This document shows, in pieces, positions 8,952-17,496 of a stretch of DNA of 64,000 nucleotides (its first letter is position 1; every line of letters begins with the position of its first letter). The notes under the pieces are model-generated. The model was not told the origin of the DNA and searched no databases. It worked only from the letters and a program-made list of their open reading frames with translations. Origin of the DNA: Pseudoxanthomonas sp. X-1 (GTDB taxonomy: Bacteria; Pseudomonadota; Gammaproteobacteria; Xanthomonadales; Xanthomonadaceae); assembly GCF_020042665.1 (NCBI RefSeq), contig NZ_CP083376.1, positions 2,516,001 through 2,580,000 of the forward strand, in the 5' to 3' direction. A program made the position numbers and the translations under genes.

Positions 8952-8973
8952 GGGAGCCGCCATGGCGGCTCCC
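8952..8973. repeat. REP-like 22-bp palindrome after serA
   Basis: A perfect 22-bp palindrome with core GGAGCCGCCATGGCGGCTCC, followed by a short A-run. It sits between the convergent serA and Nudix genes. The same core recurs at 33307-33340 and in diverged form at 44403, 58422 and inside hisIE, so it is a dispersed family that may also act as a bidirectional terminator. Confidence 0.8.
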
Positions 8974-8991
8974 TCAAAAAACAAAGCGCGG

Positions 8992-9543
8992 TCAGGCGGC
9001 GGCTGAGGCCAGCCACTTGCGGGCCATGCGGCTGAGCGAGGGGTCGGGATCGTTCGCGACCTCCGCGATCGGCCGCCAGGCCAGGGCCAGGGATTCCTCG
9101 TTGCCGACCAGGGCTTCGCTGCCCAGGGCGCGCACCACGTAGCGCACGTCGAAATGCCAGTGCCCCGGCACCTCCCCGCGCTCGGGAATCCAGTGGCGGT
9201 CCAGGTCGAAGATCGCCGCCTCGTCCACGGCCAGGCCGGTCAGGCCGGTCTCCTCCTGCGCCTCCTTCAGGGCGACCGCCGCCAGCGCCTCGTCGCCGTC
9301 GGCATGGCCACCGGGCTGCAGCCAGCGCCGCAGCTTGGCGTGGTGCATCAGCGCGGCGCGCGCGCCGTCGCCGCTGACCAGCCAGGCCGAGGCGGTGAAA
9401 TGCCCCTCCAGCCGCGCGCGCACGAAGGCGTCGGGTTGCGACAGCAGCGCCACGAACGCGGCGACGCCGTCATGTTCAGCCGGCCAGCGTGCCTGGTAGG
9501 CCGTCAGTTGCGCCGTCAACGCGGCGCGGGAAGCGTCGGACAT
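8992..9543 (-). CDS. Nudix hydrolase
   Basis: A 183-residue cytoplasmic Nudix protein. The Nudix box is seen at GGHADGDEALAAVALKEAQE followed by ETGL (residues about 90-114): the first Gly, the central Glu and the EAQEE core fit GX5EX7REUXEEXGU apart from Lys for Arg. An N-terminal helical extension (residues 1-60) precedes it, and a C-terminal LSRMARKWL helix ends it. The ATG at 9543 has GAGG upstream. Substrate is not predictable from sequence; the layout resembles the general NUDIX hydrolases of the family. Confidence 0.85.
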   Translation of the reverse strand: MSDASRAALTAQLTAYQARWPAEHDGVAAFVALLSQPDAFVRARLEGHFTASAWLVSGDGARAALMHHAKLRRWLQPGGHADGDEALAAVALKEAQEETGLTGLAVDEAAIFDLDRHWIPERGEVPGHWHFDVRYVVRALGSEALVGNEESLALAWRPIAEVANDPDPSLSRMARKWLASAAA

Positions 9544-9706
9544 GGGACCTCGGTCGGCGCCCGGGCCGGCGCACCACGGGGTCCGGCAAGGGCGCAAGGT
9601 AACTTGTGCAACCGACAGTATGACGGGTAAGGTTCGGCGATCCCATCCGCGCGCCAAGGGGGCAAGCGGATCCCTTTCGCCTTTAACGACCCTGGGGAAT
9701 TCCGCG

Positions 9707-11224
9707 ATGCTGTTCTGGCGCGTCAAGCCGCTTGACAAGATTCTTGAGACCGCCGAGAAGAAGGCGCTCACGCGCCAGCTCGGCGCCTTCCAGCTGACCA
9801 TGCTGGGCATCGGCGCGGTGATCGGCACCGGCATCTTCGTGCTGACCGCCGAGGCCGGCCAGAAGGCCGGCCCCGGCATGATGATCGCCTTCGTGATCGC
9901 CGCGGTGGTCTGCGGCCTGGCCGCGCTGGCCTATTCGGAACTGGCCTCGATGGTGCCGGTCTCCGGCTCGGCCTACACCTACACCTACGGCGTGCTGGGC
10001 GAGCTGATCGCCTGGATCGTGGGCTGGGCGCTGGGCCTGGAATACGGCATCGGCGCGGCGGTGGTGACCGTGGGCTGGTCGGGCTACATGAATGGCCTGC
10101 TTGCCAACACCACGCTGTTCGGCCTGGTGCAGCCCGGCGCGCTGGCGCTGCCCCCGGCGCTGCAGACCGGGCTGTTCGCCGGCGGCACCTTCAATGTCCT
10201 GGCCTTCGGCATCGCCCTGGTGGTGACCTGGCTGCTGGTGATCGGCACCTCCAAGAGCGCCAAGGTCAATGCGGTGCTGGTGGCGATCAAGATCATCGCC
10301 CTGACCCTGTTCATCGTCATGGCGCTGCCGGTGGCGACCTCCAACACCGCCAACTTCACCCCGTTCCTGCCCGGTGGCTGGGGCAGCCCGCTGGGCGGCA
10401 TCGGCGTGCTCGGCGCGGCGGCCTCGATCTTCTTCGCCTACGTGGGCTTCGACGCGATCTCCACCGCGGCGGAGGAAACCAAGAACCCCAACCGCAACAT
10501 CCCCATCGGCCTGATCGCCTCGCTGGCGGTGTGCACCGTCTTCTATCTGCTGGTGGGCTACGCGGCGGTCGGCGCGGTCGGCGCGCAGCCGATCATGGGC
10601 CCCGACGGCGTTCCGCTGGAGCCGGGCAGCCAGGCCTTCGCCGCGGCCTGCGTGGGCTCCGAGGCACTGGTCTGCAGCCATGAGCCGCTGGCCCACGTGC
10701 TGCGCCTGATCGGCTGGCCGAACCTGGGCAACTGGATCGGCGTGGCCGCCATCCTGGCCCTGCCCTCGGTGATCCTGATGATGATGTTCGGCCAGACCCG
10801 CATCTTCTTCACCATGTCGCGCGATGGCCTGCTGCCCGAGCGCCTCTCGCGGGTGCACCCGCGCTTCCACACCCCGCACGTGATCACCCTGGCGACCGGC
10901 CTGGTCGTGGCCTTCTGCGGTGCGCTGTTCCCGGTCGGCAAGCTGGCCGACACCTCCAACTCCGGCACCCTGCTGGCCTTCGCGATGGTCTCCATCGGCG
11001 TGCTGGTGCTGCGCAAGCAGCAGCCGAACCGCCCGCGCCCGTTCCGCACGCCGTTCGCCTGGATCGTGTGCCCGCTGGCGGTGGCCGGCTGTCTGCTGCT
11101 GTTCGTCAACCTGAGCATGGTCGCCAAGGGCGTGTTCGCCGCCTGGGCGGTGCTGGGCCTGATCATCTACGCGCTCTACAGCCGCAAGCGCAGCCACCTG
11201 GCGCCGGGCAACGAGCAGCACTGA
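9707..11224 (+). CDS. APC-family amino-acid permease (cationic amino acid transporter type), copy 1
   Basis: A 505-residue inner-membrane permease with about 12-14 hydrophobic segments. The first helix carries LGIGAVIGTGIFVLTAEAG, the classic APC substrate-binding motif of YfnA/CAT-like amino-acid transporters, and a conserved FFAYVGFDAISTAAEETKNPNR follows in the middle. The ATG at 9707 follows a GGGGAA stretch and begins the usual short cytoplasmic tail. A periplasmic loop (residues about 300-335) contains three cysteines. The next gene is a close paralogue separated by a terminator, so they are probably independent units. The amino acid carried cannot be told by eye. Confidence 0.9.
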   Translation: MLFWRVKPLDKILETAEKKALTRQLGAFQLTMLGIGAVIGTGIFVLTAEAGQKAGPGMMIAFVIAAVVCGLAALAYSELASMVPVSGSAYTYTYGVLGELIAWIVGWALGLEYGIGAAVVTVGWSGYMNGLLANTTLFGLVQPGALALPPALQTGLFAGGTFNVLAFGIALVVTWLLVIGTSKSAKVNAVLVAIKIIALTLFIVMALPVATSNTANFTPFLPGGWGSPLGGIGVLGAAASIFFAYVGFDAISTAAEETKNPNRNIPIGLIASLAVCTVFYLLVGYAAVGAVGAQPIMGPDGVPLEPGSQAFAAACVGSEALVCSHEPLAHVLRLIGWPNLGNWIGVAAILALPSVILMMMFGQTRIFFTMSRDGLLPERLSRVHPRFHTPHVITLATGLVVAFCGALFPVGKLADTSNSGTLLAFAMVSIGVLVLRKQQPNRPRPFRTPFAWIVCPLAVAGCLLLFVNLSMVAKGVFAAWAVLGLIIYALYSRKRSHLAPGNEQH

Positions 11225-11258
11225 CGCCAGCCCGCGCCGCTTCAGACGACGCACTCCG

Positions 11259-11290
11259 ACAACGGCCGCTAGACGGCCGTTGTTTCTTCC
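11259..11290 (+). terminator. Rho-independent terminator between the two permeases
   Basis: A perfect 10-bp stem (ACAACGGCCG at 11259-11268 paired with 11274-11283), a 5-nt loop, and a T-rich tail. It lies 34 bp after the first permease and 25 bp before the second. Confidence 0.8.
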
Positions 11291-11311
11291 ACCACCGCAC
11301 CGGATCCCTTC

Positions 11312-12739
11312 ATGAAGCAGCTGTTCCGCATCAAACATCCCGGCCAGCTCACCCAGGATGCGCAGGACCTGCAGCTGCATCGCACGCTGGGGCCGTGGGG
11401 CCTGACCGCGCTGGGCATCGGCGCGGTGATCGGCGGCGGCATCTTCGTCATCACCGGCCAGGCCGCCGCGCAGCACGCGGGGCCGGCGATCATGCTGTCC
11501 TTCGTGCTGGCCGCGCTGTGCTGCACCTTCTGCGCGCTGGCCTACGCCGAGTTCGCCGCGATGGTCCCGGTGTCCGGCTCGGCCTATACCTACACCTACG
11601 CCACGCTGGGCGAGGCGGCGGCGTGGTTCATCGGCTGGATGCTGGTGCTGGAGTACGGCGTGTCGGCCTCGGCGGTGGCGGTGAGCTGGACCGGCTACTT
11701 CCTCAGCCTGCTCGACCAGTTCGGCATCCATCTGCCGGCGGCGCTGGTCAGCGCACCGCTGGACGGCAAGCTGCAGCCCACCGGCGCCATCGCCAACCTG
11801 CCGGCCGCGGCGATCGTGCTGCTGCTGACCTGGCTTTGTTATGTCGGCATCCGCAAGTCCTCGGCCATGAACATGGCCATGGTGGTGCTGAAGACCTGTC
11901 TGATCCTGCTGGTCATCTTCGCCGGCTGGAAGTACGTCGATCCGGCCAACTGGCATCCCTTCATCCCCGAGGCGCAGGGCCCGGGCAAGTTCGGCTGGGA
12001 CGGCGTGGTGCGCGGGGCGGCGATCGTGTTCTTCGCCTACATCGGCTTCGAGGCGGTGTCGGTGGCCGCGCAGGAATCGACCAAGCCGCAGCGCGACCTG
12101 CCGGTGGGCATGCTCGCCTCGCTGGTGATCTGCACCGTGCTCTACATCGCCATGGCCGCGGTCATGACCGGCCTGGTGCCCTATTCCATGCTCGGCACCG
12201 ACGAGCCGGTGGTCACCGCCGTGGCCGCGCATCCCGAGCTGGGCTGGCTGCGCCTGGTGGTGGAGATCGGCGCGCTGATCGGCCTGTCCTCGGTGGTGCT
12301 GGTGATGATCATCGGCCAGCCGCGCATCTTCATGATCATGGCCCGCGACGGCCTGCTGCCGACGGTGTTCACCCGCATCCATCCCAAGTACCGCACTCCG
12401 CACATCAATACGGTGATCACCGGCATCGGCATCGCGGTGCTGGCGGCGGTGTTCCCGCTGGACGTGCTGGGCGAACTGACCTCGATGGGCACCCTGATCG
12501 CCTTCGCCTCGGTCTGCGCCGGCGTGCTGATCCTGCGCCGCACCCAGCCCCAGCTGCCACGCCCGTTCCGCATCCCCTTCGCCTGGCTGATCTGCCTGGC
12601 CGGCATCGGCAGCTGCCTGCTGCTGCTGTCGACCATGACGGCGCACAACTGGATGCTGATGGTCATCTGGACGGTGATCGGCTTCGTCATCTATGCCGCC
12701 TACGGCTTCCGCCACAGCCGGCTGCGCGGCCAGGGCTGA
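11312..12739 (+). CDS. APC-family amino-acid permease, copy 2
   Basis: A 475-residue paralogue of the preceding gene, likewise an inner-membrane amino-acid transporter. The first helix has LGIGAVIGGGIFVITGQAA and the central motif is FFAYIGFEAVSVAAQESTKPQR. The N-terminal tail (MKQLFRIKHPGQLTQDAQD) and the loops differ clearly from copy 1, while helices and their order match, so this is an old tandem duplication with divergent specificity. The acidic EEYG-like helix region (LVLEYGVSASAVAVSW) matches the cationic amino acid transporter group. No regulator is adjacent. Confidence 0.9.
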   Translation: MKQLFRIKHPGQLTQDAQDLQLHRTLGPWGLTALGIGAVIGGGIFVITGQAAAQHAGPAIMLSFVLAALCCTFCALAYAEFAAMVPVSGSAYTYTYATLGEAAAWFIGWMLVLEYGVSASAVAVSWTGYFLSLLDQFGIHLPAALVSAPLDGKLQPTGAIANLPAAAIVLLLTWLCYVGIRKSSAMNMAMVVLKTCLILLVIFAGWKYVDPANWHPFIPEAQGPGKFGWDGVVRGAAIVFFAYIGFEAVSVAAQESTKPQRDLPVGMLASLVICTVLYIAMAAVMTGLVPYSMLGTDEPVVTAVAAHPELGWLRLVVEIGALIGLSSVVLVMIIGQPRIFMIMARDGLLPTVFTRIHPKYRTPHINTVITGIGIAVLAAVFPLDVLGELTSMGTLIAFASVCAGVLILRRTQPQLPRPFRIPFAWLICLAGIGSCLLLLSTMTAHNWMLMVIWTVIGFVIYAAYGFRHSRLRGQG

Positions 12740-12740
12740 C

Positions 12741-12769
12741 GTCGATCGGTCAGGCCGGCGCGGTAAAAT
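12741..12769 (+). promoter_or_regulatory. Putative promoter giving a near-leaderless mtnB transcript
   Basis: TAAAAT at 12764-12769 is a near-consensus -10 box; the -35 (GTCGAT at 12741-12746) is weak. The -10 ends only 6 bp before the mtnB ATG, so the transcript would start at or next to the start codon. No Shine-Dalgarno is present. Inference from spacing only. Confidence 0.45.
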
Positions 12770-12775
12770 GCTGGC

Positions 12776-13417
12776 ATGAACAGCCTTCCCTACGATGCCG
12801 CACGCCTGGCCGTGCTGGCCGACGAGATCACCACCCACGTGGCCGAGCTGGCGCGCCTGGGCTGGACCCCGGCCACCAGCAGCAACTTCTCCGAGCGGCT
12901 GGACGATCGCCATGCCGCGATCACCGTCTCCGGCGCGGACAAGGGCCGCATGGGCCGCGAGCACATCATGGTGGTGGACTTCGACGGCCAGCCGGTAGCC
13001 ACCGACAAGCGCCCCTCGGCCGAGACCCTGCTGCATACCCAGCTCTACCGGCGCTTCCCGGAGGTGGGCTGCGTGCTGCACACCCACTCGCTGGTGCAGA
13101 CCATCGCCTCGCGCCTGTACGCCGGCGCCGGCCATGTCCGCCTGGAAGGTTACGAGCTGCTCAAGGCCTTCCACGGCAACAGCACCCACGAGATGGCCAT
13201 CGAGGTGCCGGTGCTGCCCAACACCCAGGACATGACCGTGCTGGCCGCACAGGTGGACGCGCTGCTGGACCGGGGTCCGCTGTGGGGCTACCTGATCGAC
13301 GGCCATGGCCTGTACGCCTGGGGCCGCAGCATGGCCGAGGCGCGCCGCCACCTGGAGGCCTTCGAGTTCCTGTTCCACTGCGAGCTGGAGCTGCGCAAGC
13401 TCGGCGCGCGCGGTTGA
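12776..13417 (+). CDS. mtnB: Methylthioribulose-1-phosphate dehydratase
   Basis: MtnB dehydrates 5-methylthioribulose-1-phosphate in methionine salvage. The 213-residue protein belongs to the class II aldolase fold: [13 protein letters not shown] at the N-terminus, the zinc-binding HTHS (residues about 102-105, [11 protein letters not shown]), and a third His in DGHGLYAWG near residue 180. It is first in a compact mtnB-mtnD-mtnC operon. The ATG at 12776 is supported by the family start and by a -10 box just upstream. mtnA, which makes its substrate, is not in the window. Confidence 0.95.
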   Translation: MNSLPYDAARLAVLADEITTHVAELARLGWTPATSSNFSERLDDRHAAITVSGADKGRMGREHIMVVDFDGQPVATDKRPSAETLLHTQLYRRFPEVGCVLHTHSLVQTIASRLYAGAGHVRLEGYELLKAFHGNSTHEMAIEVPVLPNTQDMTVLAAQVDALLDRGPLWGYLIDGHGLYAWGRSMAEARRHLEAFEFLFHCELELRKLGARG

Positions 13418-13510
13418 ATCGCACTGCTGCGTTGCATGGCGGCGACACCGCCCCGCGCCGCCGCTGCTACCCTTTTCCGCCCGGCCTTCGCCCCACGCCA
13501 GGAGCCCGCC

Positions 13511-14068
13511 ATGAGCCGTCTTCGCATCTTCGACCACGCCGATCCGTCCACGCCGCTGTTCGCCAGCTACGACCCGGATTTCATCGCCACCGAGCTTGAG
13601 AAGATCGGGGTGCTGTTCGAGCGCTGGCAGGCCTCCAAGCCGATCGAGCCCGGCGCCTCGCCCGAGGCGGTGATGGACGCCTATCGCGCCGACATCGACC
13701 GCCTGGTCGCCGAGCGCGGCTTCAAGTCGGTGGACGTGGTCAGCATCGCGCCCGATCACCCGGCGCGCGCCGAGATGCGCACCAAGTTCCTGGACGAGCA
13801 CTTCCACAAGGAGGACGAGGTGCGCTTCTTCGTCGCCGGCTCGGGATTGTTCACCCTGCATGTGGACGACAAGGTCTACGAGATCGAGTGCGTCAAGGAC
13901 GACCTGATCGCCGTGCCGGACGGGACCAAGCACTGGTTCGACATGGGCGAGTCGCCCAGCTTCGTGGCGATCCGCTTCTTCACCGAGCCGGATGGCTGGG
14001 TCGGCCACTTCACCGGCGAGACCATCGCCGCCAGCTTCCCGCGCTACACCCCGGAGAAGGCCTCCTGA
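13511..14068 (+). CDS. mtnD: Acireductone dioxygenase
   Basis: A 185-residue cupin that oxidises acireductone (Fe form gives the 2-keto acid precursor of methionine plus formate; Ni form gives an off-pathway product). The metal ligands are His97, His99, Glu103 and His141 in EHFHKEDE and [13 protein letters not shown] precedes the ATG at 13511. The frame is open further upstream, but the good ribosome-binding site decides the start. The stop overlaps the mtnC ATG (TGATG), so the two are coupled. Confidence 0.96.
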   Translation: MSRLRIFDHADPSTPLFASYDPDFIATELEKIGVLFERWQASKPIEPGASPEAVMDAYRADIDRLVAERGFKSVDVVSIAPDHPARAEMRTKFLDEHFHKEDEVRFFVAGSGLFTLHVDDKVYEIECVKDDLIAVPDGTKHWFDMGESPSFVAIRFFTEPDGWVGHFTGETIAASFPRYTPEKAS

Positions 14069-14772
14069 TGCCCGTCGTGCAGGCCATCCTCACCGATATC
14101 GAGGGCACGACCAGCAGCATCTCCTTCGTCAAGGACGTGCTGTTCCCGTACGCCCGCCGCGCGCTGCCGGGCTTCGTCGCCGCCAATGGCGACGATCCCG
14201 AGGTGCGGCGCTGGCTGGAGGCGGTCAGCGCGGACGAGCCGCAGGCGCGGGACGATGCCGCGCGCGTGGCGGTGCTGCAGGCCTGGATCGACGCCGATCG
14301 CAAGCACACCGCGCTCAAGGCGCTGCAGGGACTGGTCTGGGAGGCGGGCTTCCGCGAGGCGGATTTCACCGCGCACATGTACCCGGACGCGGCGCAGGCG
14401 CTGCAGGACTGGTATGGCGAGGGGCTGGCGCTGTACGTGTACTCGTCCGGCTCGGTGCCGGCGCAGAAGCTGTTCTTCGGCCACAGCGATGCCGGCGACC
14501 TGACGCCCCTGGTGTCGGGCTGGTTCGACACCGAGATCGGCGGCAAGCGCGAGCGCGACAGCTATGCGCGCATCGTCGAGCGCATCGGCGTGGCGCCGCG
14601 CGAGGTGCTGTTCCTGTCCGACGTGGTGGCCGAACTGGACGCCGCGCGCGAGGCGGGCCTGCAGACCGTGCTGGTGGACCGGCTGGAGGACTACCCGACC
14701 CCGCGCGATGCCGCCGCCTGCAACGGGCATCCGCGGGTGACCTCGTTCGCGCAGATCGAGCCGGCGGCCTGA
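14068..14772 (+). CDS. mtnC: Acireductone synthase (enolase-phosphatase E1)
   Basis: A 234-residue HAD-superfamily enzyme that both enolises and dephosphorylates diketo-methylthiopentyl-1-phosphate to acireductone. The HAD nucleophile motif is [11 protein letters not shown] (residues 6-16), with the enolase-phosphatase-specific Glu; YVYSSGSV is motif II, and [12 protein letters not shown] is the acidic motif. It starts within the mtnD stop (TGATG). A hairpin follows at 14921. Confidence 0.96.
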   Translation: MPVVQAILTDIEGTTSSISFVKDVLFPYARRALPGFVAANGDDPEVRRWLEAVSADEPQARDDAARVAVLQAWIDADRKHTALKALQGLVWEAGFREADFTAHMYPDAAQALQDWYGEGLALYVYSSGSVPAQKLFFGHSDAGDLTPLVSGWFDTEIGGKRERDSYARIVERIGVAPREVLFLSDVVAELDAAREAGLQTVLVDRLEDYPTPRDAAACNGHPRVTSFAQIEPAA

Positions 14773-14920
14773 GCGGCCCTCTTTTCAAGAACGATTCGCA
14801 TTTCGCCAGCGACTTCGCGCGCTGGCTAGACTTGCCCCCGCGCCGTCAGCCCGCTTCCGCCAGCGACGACGCGCACCGGTCACCGCCCGCCCGCTTTCGC
14901 CAGCCAGCCGACCGCTCAGG

Positions 14921-14946
14921 ACGCCCCGTTTGGGGCGTTTGGTGTT
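14921..14946 (+). terminator. Putative terminator of the mtn operon
   Basis: A 7-bp stem (ACGCCCC 14921-14927 with 14932-14938) around a GTTT loop, followed by TTGGTGTTTT. It lies 150 bp after mtnC. Confidence 0.6.
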
Positions 14947-14952
14947 TTGGGG

Positions 14953-14980
14953 ATTCGGGATTCGGGATTCGGGATTCGGG
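14953..14980. repeat. Heptamer tandem repeat, four ATTCGGG units
   Basis: Four perfect ATTCGGG units in the gene-free stretch between mtnC and the purine operon. The same unit makes up the larger array at 60779-60848, 46 kb away, so this is a short copy of a dispersed heptamer family. Nothing else recognisable is seen in 14773-14920 or 14981-15057. Confidence 0.85.
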
Positions 14981-15057
14981 ATTGGAGCGTAGCCGTGGGT
15001 TTGCTGCGGGGATTGAATTGAGCTCGCTGATCGGCGGTGACCGCGGGGAACCCTCTA

Positions 15058-15134
15058 CCGTCATTCCCCCGAATGCGGGAATCCAGCGCATCTGGCGCTT
15101 TGTGCGAGCGTCATCGGGTTCGCGATCGCGGGAC
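15058..15134. repeat. Putative dispersed inverted-repeat element (CATTCCC...GGGAATCC type)
   Basis: CGTCATTCCCCCGAATGCG followed by GGAATCCAGCG matches, from memory, a short inverted-repeat motif scattered through Xanthomonas-type genomes, usually as ends of non-coding elements. Here ATTCCC at about 15063 pairs with GGGAAT at about 15077. A second partial end may be the CGCGGGACTGACGT near 15127. Boundaries are approximate. Confidence 0.4.
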
Positions 15135-15149
15135 TGACGTGTCTGGGGC

Positions 15150-15662
15150 TTAGTCGCCTTTTTTGGTGCCGGGCGCGGACGTCGCGCGTTCTGCGTACCA
15201 GCGCGCGATGACCTCGCGCTCCTGCGGCGTCATCTGCGTGGTGTTGCCCATCGGCATGGCCTGGGTCTGGACCACCTGCTGATGGATCGCGGCGGCGGCA
15301 CGTTCGACGTCGCCCATGTCGTCCAGGCTCAGGCCGTAGGCGGCCCAGGGCATGACCGTGGCGTGGTCGGAATGGCAGGCCTGGCAACGCGTCTGCACGA
15401 TGGTCCACACCGCCTGTTCCTGCGGCGACAGCGGTCGGGCCACGGCCTGCGCCTGGGCGGCGCGTTGTTGCGCCACCCGCGTGGCCAGTGCCAGGCCCAG
15501 CGACGAGACCAGCACCAGCAGCGCGGCGATCAGCGGCAGGCCCCAGGTGCGGCGCCCGCGTCGCCAGCGCAGACCGAACCAGACCAGCAGCGCCGCCGCC
15601 AGCAGCCACACCGCCAGCACCATCCAGCGGACCAGGGGCGAGGCATCGTGCAGGCTGATCAT
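15150..15662 (-). CDS. Membrane-anchored cytochrome c resembling the C-terminal domain of urate oxidase PuuD
   Basis: A 170-residue protein with two N-terminal membrane helices (residues about 11-28 and 39-60) and a periplasmic monohaem cytochrome c domain: CQACH at about residues 93-97 binds haem c, and QTQAMPMGN supplies a likely axial Met. The domain resembles the C-terminal cytochrome of PuuD, the membrane urate oxidase, but the ~300-residue N-terminal urate oxidase domain is absent. It is last in the purine operon, 80 bp after uraH. It may take electrons from an upstream purine oxidoreductase; this is inference from context. No disruption is seen, so it looks like a genuine short protein rather than a remnant. 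Confidence 0.78.
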   Translation of the reverse strand: MISLHDASPLVRWMVLAVWLLAAALLVWFGLRWRRGRRTWGLPLIAALLVLVSSLGLALATRVAQQRAAQAQAVARPLSPQEQAVWTIVQTRCQACHSDHATVMPWAAYGLSLDDMGDVERAAAAIHQQVVQTQAMPMGNTTQMTPQEREVIARWYAERATSAPGTKKGD

Positions 15663-15742
15663 CGTGCGGACCGGAAGCGAAACAGGCAGAGCGCCGTGCG
15701 CGGTGCCGGACGCGGGCGGCCAGTGTAGCCGCGCCGGGCCGC

Positions 15743-16078
15743 TCAGCTGCCGCGATAGGTCGAATAGCCGAACGGCGAGACCAGCAGCGGCACGTGGTAA
15801 TGCCCCTGCCCGCCGATGCCGAAATCCAGCGGAATCACGTCCAGGAACGGTGGTTCCGGCAGCGCCACGCCGGCCGCGCGGAAGTACGCCGCGACCGCGA
15901 ACACCAGCCGGTAGCGCCCTGCTTCCAGCGCCTGCTCGCGCAGCGCGGGGCAGCGCCCGTCGGTGTCGGTGACGCCCTGCCAGCGCAGCGCGCCGTCGGC
16001 GTCGAACAGCTGCACCGCCACGCCCGTGGCCGGGCCGCCGCGGCTGGTGTCCAGCACGTGGGTGGAGAGCGTGGTCAT
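15743..16078 (-). CDS. uraH: 5-hydroxyisourate hydrolase (transthyretin-like)
   Basis: A 111-residue transthyretin-related protein that hydrolyses 5-hydroxyisourate to OHCU. The family signatures are complete: LSTHVLDTSRG at the N-terminus with the catalytic His, and the C-terminal HYHVPLLVSPFGYSTYRGS ending in YRGS. The ATG at 16078 overlaps the stop of the preceding flavoprotein gene (ATGA). Its partner UraD is encoded in the second purine operon at 32776. Identification is secure. Confidence 0.96.
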   Translation of the reverse strand: MTTLSTHVLDTSRGGPATGVAVQLFDADGALRWQGVTDTDGRCPALREQALEAGRYRLVFAVAAYFRAAGVALPEPPFLDVIPLDFGIGGQGHYHVPLLVSPFGYSTYRGS

Positions 16079-17496
16079 GCGGCGGACTCCTGCGGCAGCG
16101 GCCACTGGCCGGTGAATTCCTCCTCGTCGAAGGCCAAAAAGTCGCGCACCACCGCGGCGCGGTCGTCGACGAAGAGCTGATTGGCCACCGCCTGCGCCAA
16201 GCGCGGCAGCGCGTACTTCAGGCCCGACAGCGCGGCGGCCGACAGCCCCAGGTTGATCAGCGCCGAGTAGTTGAACGCGAACAGGCCATGCAGCCTGGCC
16301 GCGTCCTCGGCCGCGCGCGGCTGCAGTTCGAAGCCCGGACCCAGGTAGGGATGCGCGTCGAGCAGCGGGTTGGCGGCGCCGGCCGGCGGCACATACCGGT
16401 CGCGCCAGCGCGCGATCGCCGGTGCCAGCGCGGCCAGTTCGGGGCGCAGGTCCGGGTCGGTCACCAACCCCGTGGCGATGGCCAGGAAATCGAAGGCCTG
16501 CTCGCCCTGCGGCGTGGTCACCACCGCCTGGCCATCGCGCTCGGCCACCGACCGCCACGGCGCGCCCAGATGCAGGTGGAAGCCCGGCATGGCCACCGCG
16601 CGGGCGAAGGTGTCGTTGGTCGGCGGCTGGTTGCGCGCGAAGAAGCTGGCCATCAGCGCGTACTTGTCGGCATCGGGCAGCGCCGGGAAGCGCGCGATGA
16701 TGCCGGCCTGCTCCATGTGCCGGATCGGATTGACCCGCGGCAGCTGCGCGCGACGCACGAACACATGCGCCTCGCGCACCCCGCGCTGCAGCGCGTACTG
16801 CGCGTTGTCGAACGCCGACGCGCCGCCGCCGAGGATGGCGATGCGCTTGCCGGCCAGCGCGGCGTAGTCCAGCGGCCCGGAGGTGTGCGCATAGCGCGTG
16901 GGCGGCAGGTGGTCGGAGACGAACTTGGGCACCACCCACTGGCCGCCGCCCTGGATGCCGGTGGCCAGGATCACCTTGCGCGCCAGCAGCGTGCCGCCGT
17001 CGTGCAGGTGCAGGCGATGCAGGCCCTGCTCCGGCAGGGGTTCGAGTTGGACCAGACGTGTGTCGTTGCGCACCGGCAGGCGCAGCACGCCGCGGTACCA
17101 GCGCAGGTAGGCCATCCAGTCCTCGCGCGGGATCTTGTCCAGCGCCTCCCAGCCGGCCGCGCCGTGCTGGGCCTCCCACCAGGCGCGGAAGGTCAGCGAG
17201 GGGATGCCGAGGTCGATCGAGGTGATCTGCTTGGGCGTGCGCAGCGTGACCATGCGCGCATAGCTGAGCCAGGGACCCTCGCGCCCTTCCGGGCACTCGT
17301 CGATCACCAGCAGGTTGGAGACCCGCTCGCGAAGCAGCGCGAAGGCCGCGCCCAGTCCGCTCTGCCCGCCGCCGACGATCACCACATCGAACACATGGCC
17401 CCGGTCGTGCGTGCGCGGCCGCGTCCAGTCCGGCTTGCCGTGGTCCAGGCAGGCCAGGTCGTGGGCCACGCGGGTTTCCAGATCGGCCAGGCTCAC
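16075..17496 (-). CDS. hpyO: FAD-dependent oxidoreductase, likely HpyO-type urate hydroxylase
   Basis: A 473-residue flavoprotein monooxygenase-like enzyme with two dinucleotide folds: VGGGQSG at residues 41-47 for FAD and LGGGASA at about 222-228 for NAD(P)H. It sits between uraH and an hpxZ-like gene in the purine operon, exactly where a uricase is expected, and no classical uricase, PuuD or HpxO-type enzyme is present. A flavoprotein called HpyO, unrelated to HpxO, was described as urate hydroxylase in Xanthomonas; from memory this protein fits that description. Assignment rests on context plus fold. The GTG start at 17496 overlaps the upstream stop (GTGA). It could otherwise be a general FAD/NAD(P)-binding protein. 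Confidence 0.72.
   Translation of the reverse strand: MSLADLETRVAHDLACLDHGKPDWTRPRTHDRGHVFDVVIVGGGQSGLGAAFALLRERVSNLLVIDECPEGREGPWLSYARMVTLRTPKQITSIDLGIPSLTFRAWWEAQHGAAGWEALDKIPREDWMAYLRWYRGVLRLPVRNDTRLVQLEPLPEQGLHRLHLHDGGTLLARKVILATGIQGGGQWVVPKFVSDHLPPTRYAHTSGPLDYAALAGKRIAILGGGASAFDNAQYALQRGVREAHVFVRRAQLPRVNPIRHMEQAGIIARFPALPDADKYALMASFFARNQPPTNDTFARAVAMPGFHLHLGAPWRSVAERDGQAVVTTPQGEQAFDFLAIATGLVTDPDLRPELAALAPAIARWRDRYVPPAGAANPLLDAHPYLGPGFELQPRAAEDAARLHGLFAFNYSALINLGLSAAALSGLKYALPRLAQAVANQLFVDDRAAVVRDFLAFDEEEFTGQWPLPQESAA

Noticed and set aside
9683..14008. A minus-strand open frame of about 1440 codons opposite the permeases and mtn genes
   Set aside because: It is the antisense of well-supported genes; the translation is His/Gln/Arg-rich, low-complexity and without family motifs, as expected for high-G+C third-position bias.
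15150..15662. Pseudogene of a full PuuD
   Set aside because: The frame is complete with its own start and membrane helices, and no remnant of the N-terminal domain lies between it and uraH.
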